Positions 1 to 9,669 are shown, counted from the stretch's first letter. The stretch: DNA of 64,000 nucleotides from Arthrobacter sp. zg-Y919 (GCF_030142045.1 NZ_CP126242.1:1612001-1676000); one strand, 5' to 3'. Notes: a model not told the origin generated them from the sequence alone. A program made the numbers and translations.

Positions 1-583
1 GAAGGGCTGCGGGCAGGTCCGCGGGCGTACCGGCGGTGATCAGTTGTTCCGGGAAAAGTGCAGACAGGGCCGCAGCGCGTTCGGCTGCGCGCAGCGGGTC
101 CAGGTCCAGCAGGGTCAGCTTGGCCGTACCCGCCTTGAGCAGGGCATACGCCACGGCAGCACCCGCGCCGCCCACGCCCAGCTGCACCACCGAGCCCAGC
201 GCGGCGTCCGGAAGCCCACCGGCCAGCGCACCGCCGAAGCCGGAAAAATCGGTGTTGTGTCCGATGAACCTGCCGTCCCGGATCAGGACCGTATTGACCG
301 CCCCCAGCCGGGCGGCGTCGTCGGACACCTCATCCAGTTCGGAAAGGACCAATTGCTTGCAGGGGTGGGTAACGTTGAAGGCGTTGAAGCCCAGGTCCCG
401 TCCCCAGCGCAGCAGCGCTCCAACATCGGAGCCCGGGCGGCCCAGCAGTGTGAGGTCGATCGGCCGGTAGATGTACCGCAGTCCCTGGTGGTCGGCTTCC
501 CGCTCATGCATAGGAGGGGTGAGAGACGCCGTGATTCCTTCCCCGATCAATCCAACAATGAACGATTCCTCGGTGCCACTCAT
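1..583 (-). CDS. Quinate/shikimate dehydrogenase, catabolic type (3' end cut by window edge)
   Basis: NAD(P)-dependent oxidoreductase interconverting shikimate (or quinate) and its 3-dehydro form. The first 194 residues are visible. The substrate pocket shows S20-L-T-P, the NVTHPCK motif (residues 70-76, Lys76 catalytic), the NTV turn (97-99) and HNTDF (109-113). The Rossmann loop GVGGAG is at 136-141, and an Asp-rich LLDLD strand follows, which favours NAD+ over NADP+. The SLTPPMHE form is typical of the catabolic QsuD-like branch rather than biosynthetic AroE. It diverges from an MHS transporter, as in quinate/shikimate utilisation loci. The start is the ATG at 581-583. Family assignment is secure; the catabolic role is inferred from motif style and neighbour. 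Confidence 0.85.
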   Translation of the reverse strand, partial: MSGTEESFIVGLIGEGITASLTPPMHEREADHQGLRYIYRPIDLTLLGRPGSDVGALLRWGRDLGFNAFNVTHPCKQLVLSELDEVSDDAARLGAVNTVLIRDGRFIGHNTDFSGFGGALAGGLPDAALGSVVQLGVGGAGAAVAYALLKAGTAKLTLLDLDPLRAAERAAALSALFPEQLITAGTPADLPAAL

Positions 584-867
584 GGGGCGGTTCCTTCCGG
601 TGCTTGCAGGGTGCGGGACCGGATCTTCGAACACTGCTGCGGACTTGCGTCACAGCTTGCCGGACCTTTTGCTGTGGGCTACATTACTTCAAGTGTACGG
701 ACAATGCACACGCGTTCGTATTCCGCACACAGCCTGGCCGGCGTGCAGCAGAACCCCCACCTCCACGCCGGGTCCAGCACATACCGCCGCCCCGGAATAA
801 CCCCGTGGACCGGCTCCACAGCCCAGACAGACCCCCCACCCGCAACGCCCACGTCAGGAGAGATGCA

Positions 868-2214
868 ATGGACGCATCCGCCACCGCTGGACCAGCAACG
901 GGCAAGACCCCGCGCAAGGCCGCCACTGCCAGCTTTATGGGCAGTGCCGTCGAGTACTACGACTTCTTCATTTTCGGTTCCGCCGCCGCGCTGATTTTCC
1001 CCCGCGTGTTTTTCCCGGATGCCGACACCCAGGCCAGCGTTATGTCGCTCGCCACCTTCGGGTTCGCCTACATTGCCCGGCCCGTTGGCGCCGTCATCCT
1101 CGGACATTTCGGTGACCGGGTGGGCCGCCAAAAGGTCCTCATGTTCACCCTCCTGCTGATGGGCGGGTCCACCTTCCTGATCGGCTGCCTGCCGGACTTC
1201 AACACGATCGGCTGGTGGGCCCCGGTCCTGCTGGTCTTCTGCCGCCTGATGCAGGGACTCTCCGCCGCCGGCGAGCAGGCCGGTGCCAGTTCCATGACCC
1301 TGGAACACGCACCGGACAACCGCCGCTCGTTCTTCACCTCCTGGACACTGACCGGAACGCAGGGCGGGCAGATCCTTGCCGCCCTGGTCTTCATTCCCGT
1401 TGTGGCCCTGCCGGACGATATCAAGTACGGCATCGGCTGGCGCATCCCGTTCTGGCTCAGTGCCGTGGTTGTCATCGTCACGTACTTCATCCGCCGTTCG
1501 CTGCATGAAACCCCCACCTTTACGGAGGCGAAGGAACGCAACGAAATCGCCAAGCTGCCGGTGGGTGTCCTGCTCAAGGACCACTGGCGCGACGTGCTGC
1601 GCGTCATCTGCTGCGCCTTCATCGCGGCCGTCTCCACCGTGTACGGAACCCTCGCCATCAAGTACGGCACCGAGGTGGGCAACGTGGATGCCAACATTAC
1701 GCTGTGGCTCGTGGTCGCCGGCAACGTCTTTGCACTGTTCACGCAGCCCCTGTTCGGCCGGCTGGCCGACCGGATCGGACGCCGTCCGGTCTTCATCTAC
1801 GGTGCGGTTTCAAGCGCGGTGATCATGCCGTTCTACCTGCTGTCCATGGAATCCGGTAACACGCTGCTGCAGTTCGCCCTCTCCGTGGCCGTCTTCTCCT
1901 GCGGCTACGCGGCGGCGAACGCCGTCTGGCCGTCCTTCTACGGAGAGATGTTCAGCGCCAAGGTCCGGTTCTCCGGCCTGGCCATCGGCACGCAGCTCGG
2001 CTTCCTGATGGCCGGTTTTGCGCCGTCCATTGTTGCCGCAATCGGCGGGCTGGAACCCGGGGGCTGGGTGGTGACCAGCATGTTCACCGGTGCCATCTGC
2101 GCCATCGCCGCGATTTCCGCCCTCACCGCCAAGGAAACCGCGCACACTCCGACGGCGGAACTGGGCCTTGGCCTGGCCAAGACCGTCGCTCCCGTACGGC
2201 CGGCACAGGCCTAG
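868..2214 (+). CDS. MHS-family MFS metabolite:proton symporter (shikimate/quinate-type)
   Basis: Inner-membrane 12-helix transporter of 448 residues that brings an organic acid in with protons. After a short cytosolic leader comes the MHS signature: SAVEYYDFFIFGSAAAL in helix 1, GDRVGRQKVL in loop 2-3, the PDNRR loop after helix 4, and GRLADRIGRRPVF in loop 8-9. The reading frame is open back to about 604, but the upstream part is arginine/proline rich and lacks membrane character. ATG 868 is preceded by CAGGAGA and starts the conserved region. Divergent pairing with the shikimate/quinate dehydrogenase suggests a hydroaromatic acid as substrate. That substrate is inference; MHS members also carry citrate, proline betaine or ketoglutarate. 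Confidence 0.88.
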   Translation: MDASATAGPATGKTPRKAATASFMGSAVEYYDFFIFGSAAALIFPRVFFPDADTQASVMSLATFGFAYIARPVGAVILGHFGDRVGRQKVLMFTLLLMGGSTFLIGCLPDFNTIGWWAPVLLVFCRLMQGLSAAGEQAGASSMTLEHAPDNRRSFFTSWTLTGTQGGQILAALVFIPVVALPDDIKYGIGWRIPFWLSAVVVIVTYFIRRSLHETPTFTEAKERNEIAKLPVGVLLKDHWRDVLRVICCAFIAAVSTVYGTLAIKYGTEVGNVDANITLWLVVAGNVFALFTQPLFGRLADRIGRRPVFIYGAVSSAVIMPFYLLSMESGNTLLQFALSVAVFSCGYAAANAVWPSFYGEMFSAKVRFSGLAIGTQLGFLMAGFAPSIVAAIGGLEPGGWVVTSMFTGAICAIAAISALTAKETAHTPTAELGLGLAKTVAPVRPAQA

Positions 2215-2247
2215 CAGTGTAGGCACCGGCAGTACGCGTCATCTCCG

Positions 2248-2279
2248 GGTCCGGGGCGGGAACTTTCCCGCCCCGGACC
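2248..2279. terminator. Bidirectional hairpin terminator
   Basis: A perfect 14-bp stem (2248-2261 with 2266-2279) closes a 4-nt ACTT loop between two convergent genes, 33 nt after one stop and 10 nt after the other. There is no long T run, so efficiency is uncertain, but position and stem length fit a shared terminator. Confidence 0.7.
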
Positions 2280-2289
2280 TGTCTCCGCT

Positions 2290-3948
2290 TCACATGCCAC
2301 GCAGGCGGGCCCGGCGCGATGTCCAGGCAATGTATCCGCCCAAGGCGCCGGTTGACGCCAGCCCGGCACTCATCAACGGCGCCTGCCACGATTTCCAGCG
2401 GGAGGAATCGCCCAGGGTCAGCTCCCCCACTCCCCGGATAAATGCGGACGCGAAGATGGCCGCCACCAGCCGGTTTCCCACCCGCTCAAACCGTTGAACC
2501 AGCGGCAACAGCTCCTCGGCCCGGATATGGACCTCCACACCCTCGAAATCCAGGGTGTTGATCAGGCGGCGCACCTGCTCCGGCAGCTCCGCACCCAGCT
2601 CCAGGACCTCCGTACCCGCCCGGCCGATTCTGCGGGCATACTTCACCGGATTGAGCTGCTGCAACGCCATCCGCCGTGCGTACGGGCCCAGTGTCGGTCC
2701 CAGCCGGAAGTTGGGATCCAATACCTCGCCCATGCCTTCGGTCATGATCAGCATCCTCAGCAGCAGCGCCATCTCCCGCGGAAGCTGGATGTGGTGCGCG
2801 CGCAGGATGCCCAGTCCGGTGCTGATGATGGTTCCCACCGGCGCGGTGCCCAGGTCCTTGCCCGAATACAGCCGGATCAGCGGCCCCAGGTCCATCCTGA
2901 GCTTCACCCGGTCCACCCTCCGCCCGGAAGCGTTCATCCGCACCAGCGCATTGGTGATCCGCTCCGGGTCCTTCCGGACAATGCCAATGAACAGCGCGGA
3001 GAGCTGGCTGCGCAGTTTCTCGTCAACCTCCCCCACCATGCCGAAGTCGATCAGCCCCACACGCCCGCCGGGCTCCACGAACAGGTTCCCGGGGTGCGGA
3101 TCGGCATGGAAAAACCCGTCATCGAAAACCATCTTCATTTCAACGCGCGCCGCGGCCACCGCGAGTGCCGGGCGGTCGATCCCGGCGGCGTCGAGCGCGG
3201 GGATATCGGTGACCTTCATTCCCCCCAGCCGGTCCATCGTCAGGACACGGGACGTGGTGTAGTCCCAGTACACGCCGGGGATGGTAATCGCCGCGTCGTC
3301 TTCGAAGTTGGCCTGGAAGCGGTCCGCGTTGCGTCCTTCCTGGAGGTAGTCCAGCTCGGAGCGCAGGGTGGCGGCGAATTCATCCATCAGTCCGGTGAGG
3401 TCGTAGTCCCGGGCTGCTTCCCAGCGTTTAGAGGCCGCGTTGGCAAGGTTCTGCAGGATTTCCAGGTCCTGGTCCACTTGGGCGGCGATGCCGGGCCGGC
3501 GTACCTTGACCACCACCTCGGTGCCGCCTTTCAGGGTGGCGGCGTAGACCTGCCCGATCGAAGCACTCGCCATCACGGTCGTGTCGAAGGACCGGAAAAC
3601 TTCCAGCGGGTCTCCGCCCAGTTCCTGCCGCAGCTCGTCCGAGATCTGCGCCCAGGGCACCGCCTCGGCGTCGTCCTGCAGCTTCGCCAGTTCCCGCTGG
3701 TAGTCCGGAGGAAGCAGGTCCGGGCGGGTGGAGAGCAGCTGGCCAATCTTCACATAGGTGGGTCCGAGCTCCTCGAGGGCAGTGCGCAGATACTGGGGAC
3801 GGGTACGGGGACGCCCGGCAGGCTCCGGACCCTGCTGGCGGCGGAACGGCAGCCTGCCCTCAAGGCCGAGGGCGGACACCAGGAAGCCCAAGCCGTTGCG
3901 GTAGAGGATTTCGGCGATCTGCCGGTAACGGTCCAGCTGGCTGATCAT
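2290..3948 (-). CDS. AarF/ABC1/UbiB kinase-like protein
   Basis: Atypical protein-kinase-like ATPase of 552 residues. The ABC1 hallmarks are present: YVKIGQLLSTRPDLLP (KxGQ motif), ASIGQVYAATLKGG (Ala-rich nucleotide loop), VKVRRPG with the ion-pair lysine, and HADPHPGNLFV followed by LIDFGMVG (catalytic and DFG-like loops). Two hydrophobic stretches near the C-terminus are probable membrane anchors, giving the usual UbiB-like layout. E. coli UbiB aids ubiquinone synthesis. This organism probably uses menaquinone, so the role here is likely membrane lipid or quinone homeostasis and remains unproven. The start ATG has GGAG seven bases upstream. Confidence 0.9.
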   Translation of the reverse strand: MISQLDRYRQIAEILYRNGLGFLVSALGLEGRLPFRRQQGPEPAGRPRTRPQYLRTALEELGPTYVKIGQLLSTRPDLLPPDYQRELAKLQDDAEAVPWAQISDELRQELGGDPLEVFRSFDTTVMASASIGQVYAATLKGGTEVVVKVRRPGIAAQVDQDLEILQNLANAASKRWEAARDYDLTGLMDEFAATLRSELDYLQEGRNADRFQANFEDDAAITIPGVYWDYTTSRVLTMDRLGGMKVTDIPALDAAGIDRPALAVAAARVEMKMVFDDGFFHADPHPGNLFVEPGGRVGLIDFGMVGEVDEKLRSQLSALFIGIVRKDPERITNALVRMNASGRRVDRVKLRMDLGPLIRLYSGKDLGTAPVGTIISTGLGILRAHHIQLPREMALLLRMLIMTEGMGEVLDPNFRLGPTLGPYARRMALQQLNPVKYARRIGRAGTEVLELGAELPEQVRRLINTLDFEGVEVHIRAEELLPLVQRFERVGNRLVAAIFASAFIRGVGELTLGDSSRWKSWQAPLMSAGLASTGALGGYIAWTSRRARLRGM

Positions 3949-4040
3949 TCGTCTGCTCCGTCCACGGGAGGCCCGGCGTCTGCGCTGCGCTTCGTTACCG
4001 AAACACTAGCGGCAGGGCGTGTTCCGCGGACAGGGCCGGG

Positions 4041-4079
4041 CACTGGGGGACGGCACTGGGGGACGTCACTGGGGCATGG
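4041..4079. repeat. Three tandem 13-bp repeats upstream of GH3 gene
   Basis: Three head-to-tail copies of CACTGGGGGACGK (4041-4053, 4054-4066, 4067-4079; the last diverges) lie in the 197-bp gap between the divergent AarF-like and GH3 genes. They may be a binding array or simple slippage; nothing in the sequence decides. Confidence 0.6.
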
Positions 4080-4132
4080 CACAGGCAGCGGTTCAAGCAC
4101 CGGTGCTCTTCCGGGAGGTGCAGCCGGACCCC

Positions 4133-4138
4133 TAGACT
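4133..4138 (+). promoter_or_regulatory. -10 hexamer for leaderless GH3 start
   Basis: TAGACT (TANNNT type) ends 7 nt before the ATG at 4146, so transcription would start at or next to the A of the start codon. No convincing -35 element is visible. Confidence 0.5.
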
Positions 4139-4145
4139 CCGCCAC

Positions 4146-6455
4146 ATGCCAACGTCCATGCCTCACCAGCCGCCCGGTTCCGTGCAGCGGGAGCGGGTAT
4201 CCGCCATCCCGCCGGCCGATAAACCCGTCCTACTCTCCGGGGCGTCCTTCTGGACCACGGCCGCTGCCCCGGCAGCGGGGCTGCGTTCCCTGGTCCTCGC
4301 GGACGGGCCGCACGGGATCCGGCGGCCCCGCAGCGACACCGAACCGGGAATCGGCGACGCCCTGCCGGCCACCTGCTTCCCGGCGGAATGCCTGACGGCC
4401 TGTTCCTGGGACCCGGAACTCCTGGCCCGCCTCGGCACGGCGACCGCGAAGGAAGCCGCCGCCGCGCACGTCGACGTCGTCCTGGGACCCGGGCTGAACA
4501 TCAAGCGCACTCCCCTGTGCGGCCGCAACTTCGAATACTTCTCAGAAGACCCGTTGCTGGCCGGCACGTTGGGGGCGGCCTGGGTCCGCGCCCTCCAGGC
4601 CGAAGGCGTAGCGGCCTGCCCCAAGCACTTCGCTGCGAACAACCAGGAAGCGGACCGGATGCGCATCGATGTGTCCGTGGATGAACGCACCCTGCACGAG
4701 ATTTACCTGCCGGCCTTCGAAACAGTGGTCCGCACCGCGCATCCATGGACCCTGATGGCTGCCTACAACAAGGTCAACGGCATCCACGCCGCCGAAAATG
4801 CCTGGCTCCTGGAGACCGTGCTGCGCAGTGACTGGGGGTTCGACGGCCTGGTCGTGTCCGACTGGGGTGCCGTCACCGACCGAGCGGCCGCGCTCGACGC
4901 CGGACTGGACCTGGAAATGCCCGCAAGTTCCGGCCTGGGGCCGGCCGAACTGAAGGCGGGCCTCGAGGCAGGCACCGTCAATGGGGAGATGATTGATGCT
5001 TCCCTTGCGAGGCTGCTGCAGCTGGCTGACCGCACTTCTTCTCCGCGGGGCGGAACAGCGGACGCGGCGGAGCACCATGAACTGGCGCGCGGGGCAGCTG
5101 CGGAGTCCATGGTGCTGCTGAAGAACGACGGCGGAATCCTTCCGTTCTCCCCAGGGCTCCGTTTGGCCGTGGTGGGCGAACTTGCCCGCACTCCCCGGTA
5201 TCAGGGCTCCGGCTCCTCCCAGGTCACCCCCACCCGGGTCAGCGTGCCGCTCGATGCCCTCGTGGAGCGGACCGCCGCGGCCGTCTTCGCCGCCGCGTAC
5301 CGGCTGGACGGCACACCCGATCCGCAGCTCGTGGCCGAAGCGGAGACCGCAGCCTCGACGGCAGACGCGGTGGTGTTCTTCCTTGGCCTGACCGAAGCTG
5401 AGGAGTCCGAAGGCTTCGACCGCCCCGATCTGTCCCTCCCGGCCAACCAGCTGGCGGCGCTTCGGGCAGTAACGGCAGCGAACCCCTGGACCGTTGTGGT
5501 CCTGTTCAACGGAGGCGCAGTCGAGACCGGCTGGGCCTCGCAGGTTCCAGCCGTACTGGAAGCCTGGCTGCCGGGACAGGCCGGCGGCGAAGCCCTCGCG
5601 GACGTCCTGCTGGGCGGGGTGAACCCGTCCGGCAAGCTCGCCGAGACCTTTCCGCAGCGGATTGAAGACACACCGGCGTTCGGAAACTACCCCGGCGAGG
5701 CCGGCACGGTCCGCTACGGGGAAGGCGTGCTGGTGGGCTACCGGTGGTACGACGCGCGGGCCATCGAACCGGCCTTCCCCTTCGGCCACGGACTGTCCTA
5801 CACCAGCTTCGAGTACAGCAACCTGGACCTGCACGTGGCGGACACCGGGACGGGGCCGGCCCTGTCCGTAGCCGCGACCCTGACGAACACCGGCACCCGG
5901 GCCGGAGCCGAAGTCCTGCAGGTGTACTCGGGCGGACCGGACGGACCCGCCGTCCGGCCACCGCGCGAGCTGCGGGGATTCCGCAAGGTGTTCCTGGAGC
6001 CCGGAGCGTCGGCCACGGTGTCCCTGGCCGTGCCGTTGGGGGCGCTGGCGAGGTTCGACCCGGCAGGGCACCGCTGGATGACCGACGCCGGAACCTGCCG
6101 GATCGACGTCGGCTCCTCCTCACGGGACATCCGGCTGAGCGGAACCGTCGATCTGCCCGGCACCGGCACTGCTACCACGGCTCGGCTGACCCTGGATTCC
6201 ACCGTGACGGAATGGCTGGCGCATCCGCTGGGCAGGGAACTCCTGGGTGGGCTGGCCGGCGGCGGCACGGAGGGCGGCACGGAAGAAACATCCGGGGCGG
6301 GCGGCCTGGCCGCGGCGCTGGCGCTGATGGGAAGCCTGCCCCTGCGGCGGCTGGCACGGTTTCCCGGCAGCCCGCTGACCCCGGACCGGCTGCACGCCGT
6401 GGAACAGGCACTGCGGAAGGCCGGACCGGCCCCCGGAGGAGAAGCGCCGGGCTAG
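4146..6455 (+). CDS. Glycoside hydrolase family 3 beta-glucosidase-like enzyme
   Basis: Predicted retaining exo-beta-glycosidase of 769 residues. The N-terminal TIM barrel (about 20-290) carries LADGPHGIRRP near the start, KHFAANNQE, and the nucleophile segment LVVSDWGA with Asp239. The alpha/beta sandwich (about 315-560) carries MVLLKNDGGILPF, GSGSSQVTP and FLGLTEAEESEGFDR, which probably supplies the acid/base loop. A fibronectin III-like domain begins near 600 and includes LQVYSGG. There is no signal peptide, so it probably works in the cytoplasm on imported oligosaccharides. The start looks leaderless (TAGACT at 4133). The last four bases overlap the convergent glycosyltransferase. Exact sugar specificity cannot be read. 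Confidence 0.93.
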   Translation: MPTSMPHQPPGSVQRERVSAIPPADKPVLLSGASFWTTAAAPAAGLRSLVLADGPHGIRRPRSDTEPGIGDALPATCFPAECLTACSWDPELLARLGTATAKEAAAAHVDVVLGPGLNIKRTPLCGRNFEYFSEDPLLAGTLGAAWVRALQAEGVAACPKHFAANNQEADRMRIDVSVDERTLHEIYLPAFETVVRTAHPWTLMAAYNKVNGIHAAENAWLLETVLRSDWGFDGLVVSDWGAVTDRAAALDAGLDLEMPASSGLGPAELKAGLEAGTVNGEMIDASLARLLQLADRTSSPRGGTADAAEHHELARGAAAESMVLLKNDGGILPFSPGLRLAVVGELARTPRYQGSGSSQVTPTRVSVPLDALVERTAAAVFAAAYRLDGTPDPQLVAEAETAASTADAVVFFLGLTEAEESEGFDRPDLSLPANQLAALRAVTAANPWTVVVLFNGGAVETGWASQVPAVLEAWLPGQAGGEALADVLLGGVNPSGKLAETFPQRIEDTPAFGNYPGEAGTVRYGEGVLVGYRWYDARAIEPAFPFGHGLSYTSFEYSNLDLHVADTGTGPALSVAATLTNTGTRAGAEVLQVYSGGPDGPAVRPPRELRGFRKVFLEPGASATVSLAVPLGALARFDPAGHRWMTDAGTCRIDVGSSSRDIRLSGTVDLPGTGTATTARLTLDSTVTEWLAHPLGRELLGGLAGGGTEGGTEETSGAGGLAAALALMGSLPLRRLARFPGSPLTPDRLHAVEQALRKAGPAPGGEAPG

Positions 6456-7558
6456 GCGGAGAGCAGGGAACGGTAGAGCTCTTCGTGGGCCGCAGCTACC
6501 TGCCGGCGCTCGGCGGTCCGCTCCTCCCGGCTCATTCCCGGCCAGTGCCGGGAAGCGTGCACCTGCTTGAGCGCAGTGGCCAGGGACTGGGCGTCCAGTC
6601 CGTCCTCGTCGTGGATAAATTCGGTGACTGCGGCGCGCTGCTGGGCGTAAAAGCCGCAGGATGGAGCCAGCACGTTCGTGCCGAGGTCGGTGCATGCCTC
6701 CAGCCAGCCCGAGTGGGTGCCGAAGCGGTACGGCAGGACGGAGACATCCAGGCTGGAGAGGTAGTCCCACAGCTGCGGTTCATCGAAGTAGTCCCGGACC
6801 TCCAGCTCCAGCCGTCCGGCCGCCGCCGCGTCCGTCAGCCAGCGGTGCAGCTCCGGACGGTATTTGTCCCCGCTGGGCGTGAGGATGTCCGGGTGCCCGT
6901 TGACCTGCAGCACGGCCCCGGGAAGCTGCTCCACGGCGTCGAGCAGGTCCGGCAGGACCGCTCCGTCCATCATGTTCGGGCGCAGGCTCTTCAGGTGGAT
7001 CCCCACGCGGAACTCTTCGCGGGGACCCGCTGCAAGCCGCAGGGATTGGCGCCGTTCCAGCTCGTCAAGCGGAACGACGTGGGGGTGCGGCAGCACCTGC
7101 GGCCGGCGGCCCCACCGGCGCGAGACGGCGTCGGCGGCACCGGGGGTGAGGGTAATGAGTCCAACAGCGGCGGGAATGAGGACATCCAGCTGCGCGTCGT
7201 GTGCAACCGGAGTGAGGTGGTGCGGGTTGCGCAGATCGTGCACCGTGTAGACCAGCGGCTTTCCCTGGGCCTTCAACTCCGCCGTGACGGCCCGCAGGTC
7301 CTCCGGCGAAATGGCGTCGAAGCCGAAATGGATATGCATCAGGTCGAAACTGTCCGCGTTCTTCCGGATCCAGTCGGCATCCAGCATGACCGGGGGCCAC
7401 CATTTTGCCTCCGTGGACTGGCCGGGGTTGAGGGGGTCGGGGTCGGCGAGCCGCGCCACGGTCTGCGGTTCACCGGGGACGGCCCCTGTGTGCCGGATAT
7501 AGACCTGGCTGTGCGGCACGGAGGCCACCCTGATAATTGAAGCCTCCGCCGTACCCAC
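6452..7558 (-). CDS. GT4-like glycosyltransferase
   Basis: Cytosolic GT-B fold transferase of 368 residues. The N-terminal half has FDLMHIHFGFDAISPED and LVYTVHDLRNPH, the acceptor-side Rossmann domain usual in GT4 proteins. The C-terminal half has an SLDVSVLPYRFGTHSGWLE segment and the GT-typical C-terminal helix. The start is GTG (7556-7558) behind a strong AGGAGG. It diverges from the GT2 gene at 7646 across 87 bp and belongs to a block of four glycosyltransferases. Donor and acceptor are unknown; a cell-surface glycan or small glycoconjugate is the likely product. Confidence 0.8.
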   Translation of the reverse strand: MGTAEASIIRVASVPHSQVYIRHTGAVPGEPQTVARLADPDPLNPGQSTEAKWWPPVMLDADWIRKNADSFDLMHIHFGFDAISPEDLRAVTAELKAQGKPLVYTVHDLRNPHHLTPVAHDAQLDVLIPAAVGLITLTPGAADAVSRRWGRRPQVLPHPHVVPLDELERRQSLRLAAGPREEFRVGIHLKSLRPNMMDGAVLPDLLDAVEQLPGAVLQVNGHPDILTPSGDKYRPELHRWLTDAAAAGRLELEVRDYFDEPQLWDYLSSLDVSVLPYRFGTHSGWLEACTDLGTNVLAPSCGFYAQQRAAVTEFIHDEDGLDAQSLATALKQVHASRHWPGMSREERTAERRQVAAAHEELYRSLLSA

Positions 7559-7645
7559 GCATCCTCCTGATCAGCCCGAAAACTGTCTTCAGTATACTTA
7601 GTATTTTGGTGCCTCCGCGAAGGGCGCCTCAGGCGGAAGGGAACA

Positions 7646-8551
7646 ATGCAGCCGCAGCACACCGGCTCCGATCCGGCATTCTCGGTACTCATCATCAGTT
7701 CGGGCCGGGATATCCACCTGGCCAATGCGGTCCGTGGAATCTGCCGCTCCACCCGCCTGCCGGCTGAAATCGTGGTCTGCTACATGGACCAGCCCGCGGC
7801 CGTTCCTCCTGCCAGCGACGTGCCGCTGCGGGTGGTCCATGTGTCCGGCGGCGCCGGCGCACCGCTCCCCCTGGGCGCCGCCCGCAATGAAGCTGCCGCC
7901 GCCGCCCGGTCCGGCACGCTGGTCTTCCTTGACGTGGACTGCATTCCCGCCGCGGACATGTTCGACCAGCTGCTGGCCGACCTGGACCGGACCGGCGGAC
8001 TGGTGATGGCCGCACCCCGGTACCTCACGGCCGACGCCGGTGTGCAGGACTGGACGTCCGGCGGCGGCGACAGCGTCCTGTACCGGGATTCGGTGCCGCA
8101 CCACGCCCGTGCCGCCCTGGCACCGGCGCCGGGGGAAGCGGCAATCGCCTCGGAGGAGTATGCCTTGTTCTGGTCGCTGGGGTTTGCCGTGCACCGGGAT
8201 ACGTACGGGCGGATCGGCGGCTTCGACGAATCCTTTGCCGGCTACGGGGGCGAGGACACGGACTTCGCCTTTACCGCCCGGCGCAAGGCCGTTCCGCTGG
8301 CATTCTCCGCAGCCACCATGTTCCACCAGCACCACGGCGTGCACCGTCCGCCGCTGCAGCATCTGGAATCCATCGTGGTCAACGCGGTGGCGTTCCGGCG
8401 TAAATGGGGCGGCTGGCCGATGACCGGCTGGCTTGAGGCCTTTGCCAGCGCGGGCTACGTGGACTGGGACCGCGACGGTGAAGACCTGCACCTGCTCCGC
8501 GTGCCCGGACCAGCGGAGCTGGCTGCGGCCCGGGTCAACGAGCCGTACTGA
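7646..8551 (+). CDS. GT2-type glycosyltransferase with GT7C-like C-terminal motif
   Basis: GT-A fold transferase of 301 residues. FSVLIISSGRD starts the nucleotide-binding strand, LPLGAARNEAA marks the GT-A helix, and LVFLDVDCIPA holds the metal-binding D-x-D. A later GYGGEDTDFAF segment (about residues 195-205) matches the GWGGED motif of the galactosyltransferase C-terminal (GT7C) family. GGAAGGGAACA precedes the ATG. The 3' end overlaps the opposite-strand glycosyltransferase by 17 bp. The combination suggests transfer of galactose or a related hexose or hexosamine; this is family-level inference only. Confidence 0.85.
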   Translation: MQPQHTGSDPAFSVLIISSGRDIHLANAVRGICRSTRLPAEIVVCYMDQPAAVPPASDVPLRVVHVSGGAGAPLPLGAARNEAAAAARSGTLVFLDVDCIPAADMFDQLLADLDRTGGLVMAAPRYLTADAGVQDWTSGGGDSVLYRDSVPHHARAALAPAPGEAAIASEEYALFWSLGFAVHRDTYGRIGGFDESFAGYGGEDTDFAFTARRKAVPLAFSAATMFHQHHGVHRPPLQHLESIVVNAVAFRRKWGGWPMTGWLEAFASAGYVDWDRDGEDLHLLRVPGPAELAAARVNEPY

Positions 8552-9659
8552 AATCCGCGCTGCCGGGAGACGCCTGCATCGGCGCTTCACCGCCCGGCGC
8601 TTCCCCGCCCGACACCGCAGAGTCCACGGCAGCAAGGAAGCAGTCCCGGAACCGGTCCGAGGAAACCAGCAGTGTCCGTGCCAGCAGTTCCGGATCCGTA
8701 CTGCGCAGGTCCTCCAGTGTTGCTTCCCAGTTCTCCACGGCGGTGAAGCCCGGTGCGGAGGCAGCACCCGCCGCCGCCAGCGACTCGGCGAAGACCGCCT
8801 GTTCCCGGAACGGCCGGGTCTCAGGGATCAGCAGGACCGGGCGCCGGGCGGCCGCCGCGGCGGCCACGGCGTTATGCCCGGCGGATGTCACCACCACGTC
8901 CGCGGCGGCCAGCCGTGGACCCGGGTCCGCCACGACGCCCATCAGCTCGACGTTCGAGGGAAGCCGCTGGGGTACCCCGGCGGTGTGGCCCATCACTTCC
9001 CACTGCCATCCGGGGGTGCTGCGGGCGGCCTCAAGGACGTCCCCCAGCTCCACCCCGGTGCCGCCGAGTGAGGTCTGCACCGCCACGGTCCGCGCACGGA
9101 CCGGGAAGCTGCCCGCGGCCGGAGCAGTGTCCGGCGCCAGCATGCCAAGGTAGGAACTCTTGGCGCCGTAGGCCTGCAGGTGCGCCGGGTCTTCGATCGA
9201 CTCGGGGAAATAGGCGAGCAACCCGTGAACGGAATCGTAGGCCAGCCGGTGCGGCAGGTCCGTCCGGTCCCCGTGCATCCTGCGGTGGATCACGGGGTAG
9301 CCGGCCAGCCGGGCAAAAACGGCTGTCTCCACCGACACGTCCACCACCACCACGTCCGGGGCGAACTCTTCCCAGAGCCGGTGCAGCTGCGCAAACCGTG
9401 CCTGCAGGGCTGGGCCAGGCGGCGCGTAGTGCAGGAACTCCCCGGGTCCCGCGGGATACGGGCCACGCTGGCCGACGTCGGGCGGCAGCGCAGCGAACCG
9501 CGCCCCGCCGGGGAGCCGGGGAACGCCCCCGGGTGGAACGGTGCCGGTGACGAGCAGGTCCACTGCGCCGAGGCGGGCGATGTTGGCGGCATGGCGCAGA
9601 TGGCCCGTGCCATGGTGGTGGGCGTAGTAGGCGACGCGGGGCAAGCGGGAGGCGGGCAC
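8535..9659 (-). CDS. GT1/GT28-like glycosyltransferase
   Basis: GT-B fold transferase of 374 residues resembling MurG and UDP-glycosyltransferases. It begins RVAYYAHHHGTGHLRHA, the H-GTGH loop of this group. It continues with DVVVVDVSVE and, in the donor-binding half, DVVVTSAGHNAVAAAAAARRPVLLIPE followed by REQ. The frame is open far upstream, but the GTG at 9657-9659 sits 10 nt after the stop of the upstream GT4 gene, right before conserved sequence, so it was chosen as start. It forms a two-gene unit with that GT4. Substrates are unknown. Confidence 0.83.
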   Translation of the reverse strand: MPASRLPRVAYYAHHHGTGHLRHAANIARLGAVDLLVTGTVPPGGVPRLPGGARFAALPPDVGQRGPYPAGPGEFLHYAPPGPALQARFAQLHRLWEEFAPDVVVVDVSVETAVFARLAGYPVIHRRMHGDRTDLPHRLAYDSVHGLLAYFPESIEDPAHLQAYGAKSSYLGMLAPDTAPAAGSFPVRARTVAVQTSLGGTGVELGDVLEAARSTPGWQWEVMGHTAGVPQRLPSNVELMGVVADPGPRLAAADVVVTSAGHNAVAAAAAARRPVLLIPETRPFREQAVFAESLAAAGAASAPGFTAVENWEATLEDLRSTDPELLARTLLVSSDRFRDCFLAAVDSAVSGGEAPGGEAPMQASPGSADFSTAR

Positions 9660-9669
9660 TGGCGGATTC

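Noticed and set aside
604..867. Upstream extension of the MHS transporter
   Set aside because: It is Arg/Pro rich without membrane character, and the RBS-preceded ATG 868 starts the conserved region.
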